Source: Vulcanococcus sp. Clear-D1
Lineage (GTDB): Bacteria; Cyanobacteriota; Cyanobacteriia; PCC-6307; Cyanobiaceae
DNA: 64,000 nt
Assembly: GCF_014654725.1 (NCBI RefSeq)
Contig: NZ_JACVZV010000015.1
Coordinates: forward strand, 248,001 to 312,000
Direction of reading: 5' to 3'
The translations under genes were made by a program, and so were the position numbers. The stretch's first letter is position 1, and every line of letters starts with the position of its first letter. The notes under the pieces are model-generated. The model saw only the letters and a list, made by a program, of their open reading frames with translations, was not told where the DNA came from and did not search any database. This document shows, piece by piece, positions 19,370 to 27,676 of the stretch.

Positions 19370-19864
19370 TCAGGAGGGGGTTTGCATGCCCTGGATCAGG
19401 AAGTCGAAGTAGGGAGCCGCCAAAGCGGCATCGTCACCGCTGAGCAGCACAAGCGACGCTTCCTTGAGGCAGCGCATTGACTCGACCATGCCAGGCATGG
19501 GCACGCCCAGGCTGTTGTACATCTCGCGGGCACCTTCAAGGCCGATCTTCTGGATCATCTCGGTGCTGCCGGCCAGTACCCCGTAGGTCACCAGGCGCAG
19601 GTACCAGCCGAAATCGCGCAGACACTGGGCGCGCTGCTTCTGGCCGTAGGCATTGCCGCCCGGGGCGACGTATTCGGGTTTACGGCTGAACAACTGCTTC
19701 GCCGCTTCGTCGACGATCTTTTTCTCGTTCTCGGTGAGCGCCTTCACCACCACCATGCGGCTGGCGCCGGTGGAGAGAAAGTCCACCATCGAGCGCAGCT
19801 CACCGCCGGTGGGATAGCGCAGCTGATCGTCGGCCTGCAGGATCAGATCGCGTACGACGCTCAT
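19370..19864 (-). CDS. apcD: allophycocyanin-B alpha subunit (ApcD)
   Basis: A 164-residue phycobiliprotein. [39 protein letters not shown] (with the chromophore-binding Cys) and [19 protein letters not shown] are typical of the allophycocyanin alpha family, and [20 protein letters not shown] fits ApcD rather than ApcA. ApcD is a terminal emitter in the phycobilisome core that passes energy to photosystems. Start ATG 19864 is preferred to an upstream GTG that adds MVS. It is transcribed alone, with its own terminator, and is divergent from rlmD. Confidence 0.92.
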   Translation of the reverse strand: MSVVRDLILQADDQLRYPTGGELRSMVDFLSTGASRMVVVKALTENEKKIVDEAAKQLFSRKPEYVAPGGNAYGQKQRAQCLRDFGWYLRLVTYGVLAGSTEMIQKIGLEGAREMYNSLGVPMPGMVESMRCLKEASLVLLSGDDAALAAPYFDFLIQGMQTPS

Positions 19865-19974
19865 CGAAACCACCTGGTGCCTAGCGATCTTATCGAGACT
19901 GAAGGCCTGATCCTTGCTGCGAAGGCCAGGTGTTTACGCACCGATAGGGTCGAGAGAACAGACCGGCGCGTGCC

Positions 19975-21339
19975 ATGGCCACACCAACTGCACTGCGGCT
20001 GGGGCAAATCTTTGAACTCACGATCCAGGGCCTGGGCCATGAGGGCCAAGGCGTCGGGCGCTTTGACGACTTGGTGGTCTTTGTTCCCGGCGCCCTTCCG
20101 GGCGAACGGGTGGTGGCACGGCTGCGTCGTCAGGCCAAGCGGCATCTCGAGGCCGACCTGGTGGGGGTTGAGGATCCATCCCCCGATCGACGCAAGTCCC
20201 CCTGCATCCTTGCGGAGCGTTGTGGGGGATGCTCCCTGCAGCACTGCGCTGATGCCGCTCAGGCTGAACTGAAGACCGACCTGGTGCGTCAGGCGCTCCA
20301 GCGCGTTGGCCATCTCCAGGTGGAGGTGTTGCCGATCTTCAGCGCGGCCAGCCCACTGGGCTATCGCAACCGGGCCCTGATCCCATTGGAGCGCGGCCCG
20401 GAGGGCCAGTTGCGTGCGGGCTACTACCGACGCGGCAGCCACAAGATCGTGAACATGAATCGTTGTCCAGTTTTGGATCCGCGCATCGATGCTCTGATCG
20501 CTCCGCTCAAGGCCGACCTGGAAGCCACCCGCTGGCCGGTGGATGTGAATCTGAGCGGCGGGGGCGGCCTGCGCCACCTAGCGCTGCGGGTGGGCCACCA
20601 CAGCGGTGAGGTGCTGATCACTTTGGTGAGCAGCCACAACAACCTGCCGGGGCTGGAACAGCTCGCCAACGAGTGGATGCAGCGCTGGCCGGAGGTGGTG
20701 GGGGTGAACCTCAACATTCAGCCCATCGCGAGCAATGTGGTGCTCGGCCCGGAAACCCACCAGGTGGCAGGCCGCTCGTGGTTGCTCGAGCGTTTTGCGG
20801 GGCAGGAGCTGCGCATCGCGGCCGACACCTTCTTTCAGGTGAACACGGCCCAGGCCGAACGGGTGGTGCCGCTACTCACGGCTTTCTTCTCGGAAACCGC
20901 TGAGAGTCAGGTGCTGGAGGCCTACAGCGGCATCGGCACCTTCTCGTTGCCCCTGGCCGCCGCTGGCCTGGATGTGCTCGGCTTGGAGTTACATCCGGGA
21001 TCGGTGAAGCAGGCCCGCGCCAATGCGGAACGCAACCAGCTCCCCCGCGCACGCTTCGAGCAGGCGGATGTGGCGGCCTCGCTGGCGGAGCACCTCACAT
21101 GGGCCGCATCACTGTTGGTCGATCCACCCCGAAAAGGGCTCACAGCGGAGGTGATGGAGGCCATCCTGCAGGCACCGCCGAGCCGACTCGCCTACATCAG
21201 CTGCAACCCTGCCACCCTCGCGCGCGACCTCGGGCGCCTCACCAGCGAAGCCGGCTACCGGCTACGGCCGGTGCAACCGGTTGACTTCTTCCCCCAGACC
21301 AGCCACGTGGAATGTGTGGCCCTGCTGGAGCGGGACTGA
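19975..21339 (+). CDS. rlmD: 23S rRNA (uracil-5-)-methyltransferase, RlmD/RumA type
   Basis: A 454-residue class of RNA m5U methyltransferase that uses SAM. After an N-terminal TRAM domain, CILAERCGGCSLQHC supplies the four cysteines of a [4Fe-4S] cluster. The Rossmann part shows VLEAYSGIGTFSLPLAAAG and LLVDPPRKGL, and YISCNPATLARDL holds the catalytic cysteine and the family signature. The paralogues RlmC and TrmA lack one or other of these combinations; among RlmCD types the exact target uridine cannot be fixed from sequence. Confidence 0.92.
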   Translation: MATPTALRLGQIFELTIQGLGHEGQGVGRFDDLVVFVPGALPGERVVARLRRQAKRHLEADLVGVEDPSPDRRKSPCILAERCGGCSLQHCADAAQAELKTDLVRQALQRVGHLQVEVLPIFSAASPLGYRNRALIPLERGPEGQLRAGYYRRGSHKIVNMNRCPVLDPRIDALIAPLKADLEATRWPVDVNLSGGGGLRHLALRVGHHSGEVLITLVSSHNNLPGLEQLANEWMQRWPEVVGVNLNIQPIASNVVLGPETHQVAGRSWLLERFAGQELRIAADTFFQVNTAQAERVVPLLTAFFSETAESQVLEAYSGIGTFSLPLAAAGLDVLGLELHPGSVKQARANAERNQLPRARFEQADVAASLAEHLTWAASLLVDPPRKGLTAEVMEAILQAPPSRLAYISCNPATLARDLGRLTSEAGYRLRPVQPVDFFPQTSHVECVALLERD

Positions 21340-21350
21340 GGACAGCCGCC

Positions 21351-23813
21351 TCAGGCCCGCAGCTGCGCGCCGAACTGCTTCTCGAGGGCGGCGCGGATCC
21401 TGTCGTGAGCGCCGTCCACTTCCGCATCGGTGAGGGTGCGCTTGGGATCGCGGTAGCGCAGGCGGAAGGCCTGGCTGCAGCTGCCTGCTGCGACCTGCTC
21501 ACCCTCGTAGCGATCGACCAGTTCGGCCTGCTCGAGCAGGGGCTTGCCCGCCTTGCGGATCGCCTGCAACAACTGACCACTGGCCGTGCTGCTGGGCACC
21601 ACAAGGGCCAGATCGCGCTCGGAGGCGGGCACGGTGGCAAACGCCGTGAAGGCCGGCTGCCAGCGGTTGCGGCGGGTGGCTGCACCCAGCAACTGAGGCA
21701 CGTCCAGCTGGAAGAGGTAGGTGGCGGCGGGCAGGTCGTAGCGCTCCGCCAGTTCCGGGTGCACTTGGCCGAACCAGCCGGCAGGCCGGCCCTCGACAAC
21801 CACTTGGGCCGCGCGGCCGGGATGGAGCAGGGGCTCATCGCTGAGGCGGCGATCCTCCACCGGCAGCTTGAGGCTCTCGAGGGTCTGCTGCAGAACACCG
21901 CGGGCTTCGAAGTAATCCAGGGTGCGGGGTTTGCCGCTGCTGCTCCACAGCTCCGCTTGGCGGGCGCCGCAGATCACGCCAGCCAGCTGCAGCCGTTGGC
22001 CGCCGTCTTTGGCGGTGGCATCAAACACGTTGCCCAGCTCGAAGGCCCAGAAGCCGTTGCGCCCGGCCTGCAGGTTGCGTTGGGCGGCCTGGAGCAACTC
22101 GTCGACGAGGCTGTCACGCAGGTGGCTGTAATCCGCCAGAAGGGGATTGGCCAGGGCCACGCGCTTGGCGGGATCCGCTCCGGGACGCTCCGACTGCGCG
22201 GGGCCGAGCGAAAGGCTGCAGGTCTCCTGTAAACCTGCGGCCACGAGCATCCGGCGCAGACGCCGTTCGGCCTGCTGTTCATCGCTGAGGCCACCGGGTT
22301 CAATCGGATCGGGCAGGTGGCTGGCAAAGCGGTCGTAGCCCACCAGGCGAGCCACTTCTTCAATCAGATCGACTTCGCGCTGCAGGTCCATGGCGCGCGA
22401 TGGGGGCACCTGCACCTGCCAGCCGTCGTCGTCGGGGCTAAGGCTGCAGCCCAGGGCGCTGAGGATCTGTTCGATCTCGGTGTCGGGCAGGTCGGCCTCT
22501 TGGCCGTCGGCATCGACCACCGGGCCGAGCAGGTTGTGCAGCGCGTCGCTGCGCAGGCTCAGCGCCGGGCGCGCTGCTTCCTGGCGCTCATGGCACCAGC
22601 GCTCCTCGAGCTCGGCGCCGCAGAGTTCCTGCAGCAACTGCGCGGCTCGATCGGCGGCCGTGAGTGTCACCTCCCGCGGCAGACCCTTCTCAAAACGGCT
22701 GCTGGCATCGGTGCGAAGCCCCACGCTGCGGGCGCTGCGGCGCACGGTCTGGGGAGCAAACATCGCCGCCTCAAGCCAGATGCTGGTGGTGGAGTCATCC
22801 ACGCAGCTGTTGTCGCCACCGATCACGCCGGCCAGAGCGACGGCTTGGTCGGCGTAACTCACCACCCAGGCTTCCTCGCTGAGGCTGTGCTCACTGGCAT
22901 CGAGAGCCTTGAAGGCCTCGGCGGGGCGGCCGCTGCGCAGATCAAGCCGTGCCGGATCGGCTTGGCCGCCACTGAGGGCCGCCAGTTTTGCGGCATCAAA
23001 GGCATGCAGCGGCTGGCCGAACTCGAGCATCACCAAATTGGTGATGTCGACCACGTTGTTGATCGGACGCAGGCCGGCTCCCTCCAGCCGGCTCTGCAGC
23101 CACTGGGGCGATGGAGCCACCCTGAGGCCTTTGAAGGCGGTGAGACTGAACAAACCACCGGATTCGATGCGTTCCTGCACCGCCGCATCCACGGGCAGGG
23201 CCTTGGCCTCAATCGCAGGTGCTGCGGCGGGCAGGGTGAGTGCACCACCGCTGAGGGCCGCCACCTCACGGGCGATGCCCTGCATCGAGAGGCCATCGGG
23301 GCGATTGGCCGTGATCGCCAGTTCCAGTACCTGATCGTCGAGCCCGAACAGAGGCCCCACCGGCGCACCCAGCGCAGGCACACTCTTCAGGACCTCATCG
23401 AGGATCACGATCCCATCTGAGCTGTCGGCCAGGCCCAGCTCAGAGAGGGAGCAGATCATGCCGCTGCTGGCCACGCCACGCAGCTCGGCCGGTTTGATCG
23501 TGAGATCCACGGCGGGTAGATAGGAGCCAACCGTGGCCACGGCCACATGAATCCCTGCCCGCACATTCTTGGCGCCGCAGACAATCTGCAGCGGCTCGGC
23601 AACGCCGATCTCCACTGTGCAGACGCTCAGCTTGTCGGCATTGGGATGGGGTTCCCGGTTCTGAACATGGCCCACCACCACACCGGCGGCGCGGGCGGCG
23701 AGATCCTCGATCTCTTCCACTTCAAAGCCGGCCACCGACAGACGTTCGGCCAGCTCTTCGGCGGGCAGATCACAGGCCACCAGCTCCCGCAGCCATTGGA
23801 GCGAGACCCGCAT
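21351..23813 (-). CDS. pheT: phenylalanyl-tRNA synthetase beta subunit
   Basis: An 820-residue PheT. The N terminus MRVSLQWLRELVACDLPAEE and the tRNA-binding EMAP/OB domain (VVVGHVQNREPHPNADKLSV) are typical, followed by B3/B4 editing domains (NRPDGLSMQGIAREVAALSG), B5 and a C-terminal ferredoxin-like anticodon-binding domain (PASERDLALVV). With PheS it charges tRNA-Phe. PheS is not in the window. It is divergent from rpmG, 117 bases away, and its stop converges on rlmD. Confidence 0.96.
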   Translation of the reverse strand: MRVSLQWLRELVACDLPAEELAERLSVAGFEVEEIEDLAARAAGVVVGHVQNREPHPNADKLSVCTVEIGVAEPLQIVCGAKNVRAGIHVAVATVGSYLPAVDLTIKPAELRGVASSGMICSLSELGLADSSDGIVILDEVLKSVPALGAPVGPLFGLDDQVLELAITANRPDGLSMQGIAREVAALSGGALTLPAAAPAIEAKALPVDAAVQERIESGGLFSLTAFKGLRVAPSPQWLQSRLEGAGLRPINNVVDITNLVMLEFGQPLHAFDAAKLAALSGGQADPARLDLRSGRPAEAFKALDASEHSLSEEAWVVSYADQAVALAGVIGGDNSCVDDSTTSIWLEAAMFAPQTVRRSARSVGLRTDASSRFEKGLPREVTLTAADRAAQLLQELCGAELEERWCHERQEAARPALSLRSDALHNLLGPVVDADGQEADLPDTEIEQILSALGCSLSPDDDGWQVQVPPSRAMDLQREVDLIEEVARLVGYDRFASHLPDPIEPGGLSDEQQAERRLRRMLVAAGLQETCSLSLGPAQSERPGADPAKRVALANPLLADYSHLRDSLVDELLQAAQRNLQAGRNGFWAFELGNVFDATAKDGGQRLQLAGVICGARQAELWSSSGKPRTLDYFEARGVLQQTLESLKLPVEDRRLSDEPLLHPGRAAQVVVEGRPAGWFGQVHPELAERYDLPAATYLFQLDVPQLLGAATRRNRWQPAFTAFATVPASERDLALVVPSSTASGQLLQAIRKAGKPLLEQAELVDRYEGEQVAAGSCSQAFRLRYRDPKRTLTDAEVDGAHDRIRAALEKQFGAQLRA

Positions 23814-23930
23814 GTCAGAACCGTTCGCAATCGGCCGACTCTAAAGACCGGGCCTGGAGGGAGAGGTCAGGCGACACGGTATGGTTGATCGCTGTCCAAC
23901 ACGCATCGCCCAAGCGAGGCAACGTCCTTT

Positions 23931-24125
23931 ATGGCTAAGAACAAGGGCGTCCGGATCGTGATCACTCTCGAGTGCACCGAATGCCGGTCCAACCCCGCCA
24001 AGCGGTCTCCTGGTGTGTCCCGTTACACCACCCAGAAGAACCGCCGCAACACCACTGAACGGATCGAACTGAAGAAGTTCTGCCCGCACTGCAACAAGTC
24101 GACGGTCCACAAAGAGATCAAGTGA
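23931..24125 (+). CDS. rpmG: 50S ribosomal protein L33
   Basis: A 64-residue L33 ([20 protein letters not shown]) with two zinc-type CxxC pairs, CTEC and CPHC, marking it as the C+ form. [20 protein letters not shown] is not quoted in full but the [10 protein letters not shown] core is clear. It stands in front of rpsR, as in most cyanobacteria. Confidence 0.96.
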   Translation: MAKNKGVRIVITLECTECRSNPAKRSPGVSRYTTQKNRRNTTERIELKKFCPHCNKSTVHKEIK

Positions 24126-24190
24126 TCTCGGCGACATCAACGTCTGCTGTGTAGTCAGCGCCTTCTGCTTTTCTCCCCCTCCGTTCCCTC

Positions 24191-24412
24191 ATGGCCAGCT
24201 CCTTCTTCAAGAAGCGTCTTTCGCCGATCAAACCCGGTGATCCGATCGACTACAAAGATGTCGATCTGCTCAAGAAGTTCATCACCGAGCGCGGCAAGAT
24301 CCTCCCCCGCCGCCTCACCGGTCTCACCGCCAAGCAGCAGCGTGATCTCACCAATGCGGTGAAGCGCGCCCGCATCGTGGCTCTGCTGCCCTTCGTGAAT
24401 CCCGAGGGCTGA
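24191..24412 (+). CDS. rpsR: 30S ribosomal protein S18
   Basis: A 73-residue S18 ([20 protein letters not shown]) with the conserved core [20 protein letters not shown] and [20 protein letters not shown]. It binds S6 in the 30S platform. It follows rpmG by 65 bases and runs directly into the RNase II gene, so the three are probably one transcript. Confidence 0.97.
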   Translation: MASSFFKKRLSPIKPGDPIDYKDVDLLKKFITERGKILPRRLTGLTAKQQRDLTNAVKRARIVALLPFVNPEG

Positions 24413-24416
24413 TCTC

Positions 24417-26456
24417 CTGGCATCCGCGGCGTTCCATCCCGGCGACCTGGTCGGTGTTCAGGAATCCCGCGGAGCCCAGCTCGCGGTTGTCGAGGCGATC
24501 CAAGGCAGCAAAGCTCGCCTGCGGATCGGTTTCGACGCCAAACAATCCGTCTTGCCCCAGCGTCAGCTGGAGCTGATTTGCCCCCTGCCCTCCGGTGCTG
24601 ATGTACCGCAGCGGTTGGGGGCTTCGCCTTGGAATCTCAGGCCGGAAAGCCTCCGGCAAGTCAGTCTCAATCGTCGCGCTTGGGGCGAAGCCTGGCTCCT
24701 GCTTCTGGAATCAGATGAGACGACTGCGCTTGCTGAGTTTGCCGATCTCGTCTGCGGTGGAACCGAGCCAGCGCAGCTGGCGGTGTGCTGGCTTGAGTTA
24801 GTCGGACCGCAGCTCTGGTTCCGCTTCAAGCAGGGGGAGATCCAGCCCCGAAGCAGTGCCGATCTGAAGCCGCTGCGACGCGACCGGCGCCTCAAGCAGC
24901 TGACTGAGCAACGAGAACAGCAGTGGCAACAGCTGCTGCGCGCCCGTCAACCGGTGCAGACCGAAGCCCTACCGCCTGAGCAGCAACGCCGGCTGGAAGC
25001 GCTCAAGCAGCTGGCGGCCGGTGCGCTTGAGCTCGAGCAGCTGGATCCAGCCCTGCGCCAAAGCCTCACGGCCCTGCATCTCGGCCACGACCGCGGCGAT
25101 CTCCGCCATCTTCTGGTGGATCTAGGCCAATGGGACCGGCACCACCTGGTGTCGATGGGTGGAACCACCTGGAGCCTGGGCTTCAGCGCTGAGCTGGAGG
25201 AGGAAGCCGCACGGCTGCTGACGCTTCATGAGCAGGAGCTCCCCGGCGATGCGGAGCGCCTCGATCTCACCGGCCAGCGTTGCGTCACGATCGACGACGA
25301 CGACACCCGTGACATCGACGACGGCCTGGCGCTGGAGCGGCGCGCCGATGGTGGCCTGCGGCTCTGGATCCATGTGGCTGACCCGGGCCGTCTGGTGGAG
25401 CCGGAATCACCACTCGATCTGGAGGCGCGCCGGCGCGGCAGCAGCCTCTACCTGGCCAGCGGCAACCTGCCGATGTTCCCGTTGGAGCTCACCACAGGGC
25501 CCTTCAGCCTGCGGGCCGGCGTGCGCAGTGCTGCCTGGAGCACCTGGGTCGATCTCGACGCGGACGGCGACATCGCTGACTACGGCATCGTGCGCAGCTG
25601 GGTGAAGCCCACCTTCCGGCTGAGCTACAGCGATGCCGATGATCTGATCGATCTAGCTCCGCCCGAGGAGCCCGATCTGGCGGATGTGGATCAGCTGCTC
25701 AACCGCCGTCGGCAGTGGCGCGTTGGCCAGGGAGCGTTGTTGATGGATCTGCCGGAAGGCCGCATCCGCAGCCGAGATGGCGAACCGGTGCTGGAGGTGA
25801 GTGAGCCGAGCCCATCACGGGCAATGGTGGCTGAAGCGATGATCCTCGCTGGAGCGATCGCGGCTCGCTTTGGGGTGGAGCACAACCTGGCCCTGCCCTT
25901 CCGCAGCCAGTTGCCCGCCGAGCTTCCCCCCAAGGCTGAGCTCGACGCCCTGCCGGATGGTGCGGTGCGCTTTGCCGCGATCAAGCGCTGCCTCAGCCGG
26001 GGGTTGATGGGAACCCAGCCAGCTGCCCACTTCAGCCTGGGGCTGCCGGCCTACGCCCAGGCCACATCACCGATCCGCCGTTATGGCGATCTGGTGGTGC
26101 AACGCCAGATTCAGGCCCAGCTCAGCGGCAGCACCCCCCTGAGCGAAGACGGCCTTCAAGAGCTGCTGAACGGCTTTGATGGCGCCGTGCGCGAAGGGAT
26201 CGGGATCTCCCGCGAAGACCAGCGCCATTGGCAGCAGGTGTGGTTTGAGGTCCATAAGAGTGGTCAATGGCGTGCCGATTTCCTGCGCTGGCTTCGGCCC
26301 CAGGACCGCCTGGGCCTGGTGCGCATCGATGATCTGGCCATGGACCTGGCGGCTGAATGTCCCCAGAACGCTCAACCCGGTGAAGCGCTGCTGCTGCGGG
26401 TGCAGCAGGTGGATTCGCTGCGAGATCAGCTGAAACTGGTGGCTTCAGCCAGCTAG
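24417..26456 (+). CDS. RNase II/RNase R family exoribonuclease
   Basis: A 3'-5' exoribonuclease of the RNB family. The catalytic aspartates lie in CVTIDDDDTRDIDDGLALE, and AHFSLGLPAYAQATSPIRRY is the RNB signature near the C-terminal third. The first usual start is TTG 24552 (634 residues). The frame continues upstream without stops to 24399 and encodes a plausible N-terminal beta domain (PGDLVGVQESRGAQLAVVEA). The only likely initiator there is CTG 24417, with AGGG 8 bases upstream. I therefore place the start at CTG 24417 (679 residues), with TTG 24552 as the alternative. It is a few bases behind rpsR. Confidence 0.85.
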   Translation: MASAAFHPGDLVGVQESRGAQLAVVEAIQGSKARLRIGFDAKQSVLPQRQLELICPLPSGADVPQRLGASPWNLRPESLRQVSLNRRAWGEAWLLLLESDETTALAEFADLVCGGTEPAQLAVCWLELVGPQLWFRFKQGEIQPRSSADLKPLRRDRRLKQLTEQREQQWQQLLRARQPVQTEALPPEQQRRLEALKQLAAGALELEQLDPALRQSLTALHLGHDRGDLRHLLVDLGQWDRHHLVSMGGTTWSLGFSAELEEEAARLLTLHEQELPGDAERLDLTGQRCVTIDDDDTRDIDDGLALERRADGGLRLWIHVADPGRLVEPESPLDLEARRRGSSLYLASGNLPMFPLELTTGPFSLRAGVRSAAWSTWVDLDADGDIADYGIVRSWVKPTFRLSYSDADDLIDLAPPEEPDLADVDQLLNRRRQWRVGQGALLMDLPEGRIRSRDGEPVLEVSEPSPSRAMVAEAMILAGAIAARFGVEHNLALPFRSQLPAELPPKAELDALPDGAVRFAAIKRCLSRGLMGTQPAAHFSLGLPAYAQATSPIRRYGDLVVQRQIQAQLSGSTPLSEDGLQELLNGFDGAVREGIGISREDQRHWQQVWFEVHKSGQWRADFLRWLRPQDRLGLVRIDDLAMDLAAECPQNAQPGEALLLRVQQVDSLRDQLKLVASAS

Positions 26457-26754
26457 ACAGCAGTTCAGCAATAGCCCCTGACATTGCTGGAACCCGGCCC
26501 CACCTGACGTTCTCTGAGGGCGAACTGCTCGACCTGTTGGCGTTTGTGAGGGCTACACCCAGAGCTACGGGGTTGTGGACTAGCGCGCAGAAGTGGTTCA
26601 CCTGTTTGGAGGTGACGAGGCTGACGCTGCTGGAGGCGCCTGTGATCAACGGCGACACCAGCGCCAATCCCCGTGCCTTTGACGATCTGAGCAAGCGCCT
26701 GCCACTACGGCCTGCCCTCAACCAGAGCCCCCGCCGCGTCCAGCAAGCCGTGTC
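26457..26754. other. intergenic stretch without a recognisable gene
   Basis: About 300 bases between the RNase gene and the PIN toxin gene. A plus-strand frame is open through most of it and reads FSEGELLDLLAFVRATPRAT, but it has no good start or family resemblance. It may be the edge of the insertion that brought the toxin-antitoxin pair. Confidence 0.5.
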
Positions 26755-27180
26755 TCACGCCAAAACCTCCAACTCAAGAAGCTGTGCAGACTGGTTGAGT
26801 CGCCGGTCGTAGCACGCGAAGGTCACAGGCTGGCCAGCGTTGACCTGCAGTTCATGAGCAGCGGCGAGCTGCACGCTGTCGTAAGCCCGCAGGGCAAAGG
26901 CGTCGGCAAAGCGACCAGCCTTCTCCACCAATGGCTGGCTGACCTCAACAATGGCGAAGGATATCCAGGCCTGGATCAGGTGCTGCCGTGCCTGTTCGAG
27001 ATCGTCGTTGCTGATTGGGTCTTCCCTCTGGCGGCGGGCCAGGGCTGCCATCGCTTCGGCCCATGAAATTCGGCAGACCCCGATGACATCGGCCGTGTTG
27101 CTGATCTGACGCATCTGCTCGGACTGAGCTTCGGCAACGAGCAACTTGAGCAGGGCGCTCGTGTCGCAGAAGAGGATCAT
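26755..27180 (-). CDS. vapC: PIN-domain toxin, VapC family
   Basis: A 141-residue PIN-domain RNase. FCDTSALLKLLVAE carries the first acidic residue; the middle SWAEAMAALARR and the end AFALRAYDSVQLAAAHEL and FACYDRRL supply the remaining conserved acidic positions. VapC toxins cut specific tRNA or rRNA. It starts 4 bases after the stop of the antitoxin gene, the usual VapBC arrangement with antitoxin first. The system is probably autoregulated by the antitoxin complex. Confidence 0.88.
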   Translation of the reverse strand: MILFCDTSALLKLLVAEAQSEQMRQISNTADVIGVCRISWAEAMAALARRQREDPISNDDLEQARQHLIQAWISFAIVEVSQPLVEKAGRFADAFALRAYDSVQLAAAHELQVNAGQPVTFACYDRRLNQSAQLLELEVLA

Positions 27181-27184
27181 CCGG

Positions 27185-27478
27185 TCAGCCCCGATCCTCC
27201 ATCACGATGTTGCTGAGCGGGGTGCCCTTCCCCCGCAAAGGTACGGGAGGAGGCAGGTTGGGTTTCTGACCGTTCCAGCTGATCAGCCCCGCATGGATCG
27301 CCCTCTGCAGCGGGTTGTCTGGTGCACGCTCCTCTGGCATCACGGCCGTGATGCGAGCGATCGGTTTGCGATGGGAGGTGACTTCCACCACTTCGCCGCT
27401 CTGGGCGCGGGCCAGCCAGACGGAGAGATGAGTCTTGAGATCTCGCACCGATACCCGACTTGCGACCACATCTGACAT
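27185..27478 (-). CDS. type II antitoxin, Phd/YefM (VapB-like)
   Basis: A 97-residue antitoxin. VVASRVSVRDLKTHLSVWLA and GEVVEVTSHRKPIARITAV form the Phd/YefM DNA-binding fold; the remaining Pro-rich C terminus (PNLPPPVPLRGKG) would wrap the toxin. Start ATG 27478 (MSDVVAS) is chosen over upstream TTG/GTG codons because it begins the family fold. It directly precedes the PIN toxin. Confidence 0.85.
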   Translation of the reverse strand: MSDVVASRVSVRDLKTHLSVWLARAQSGEVVEVTSHRKPIARITAVMPEERAPDNPLQRAIHAGLISWNGQKPNLPPPVPLRGKGTPLSNIVMEDRG

Positions 27479-27676
27479 CACCGACTCCAGCAATGCGACC
27501 ACAATAGGCTGGATTGCAGGACATGCAGCAGCAGCTTCAGGTTGTGGCTGGCCGCCATACCGTCATGCAGGAGCTGGGTAGCCAAGGGTGGAAGGCAAGG
27601 CACGGCCCGCAAACCGCCGCGGCAGAGGGCAGAGCGCGTCAGCGGCTTTGAGGCCCATGCCGATGACCTGGTGGGA

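Noticed and set aside
22317-23420. A 367-residue plus-strand frame inside pheT
   Set aside because: Shadow of a high-GC gene; His/Gly/Gln-rich text without a motif.
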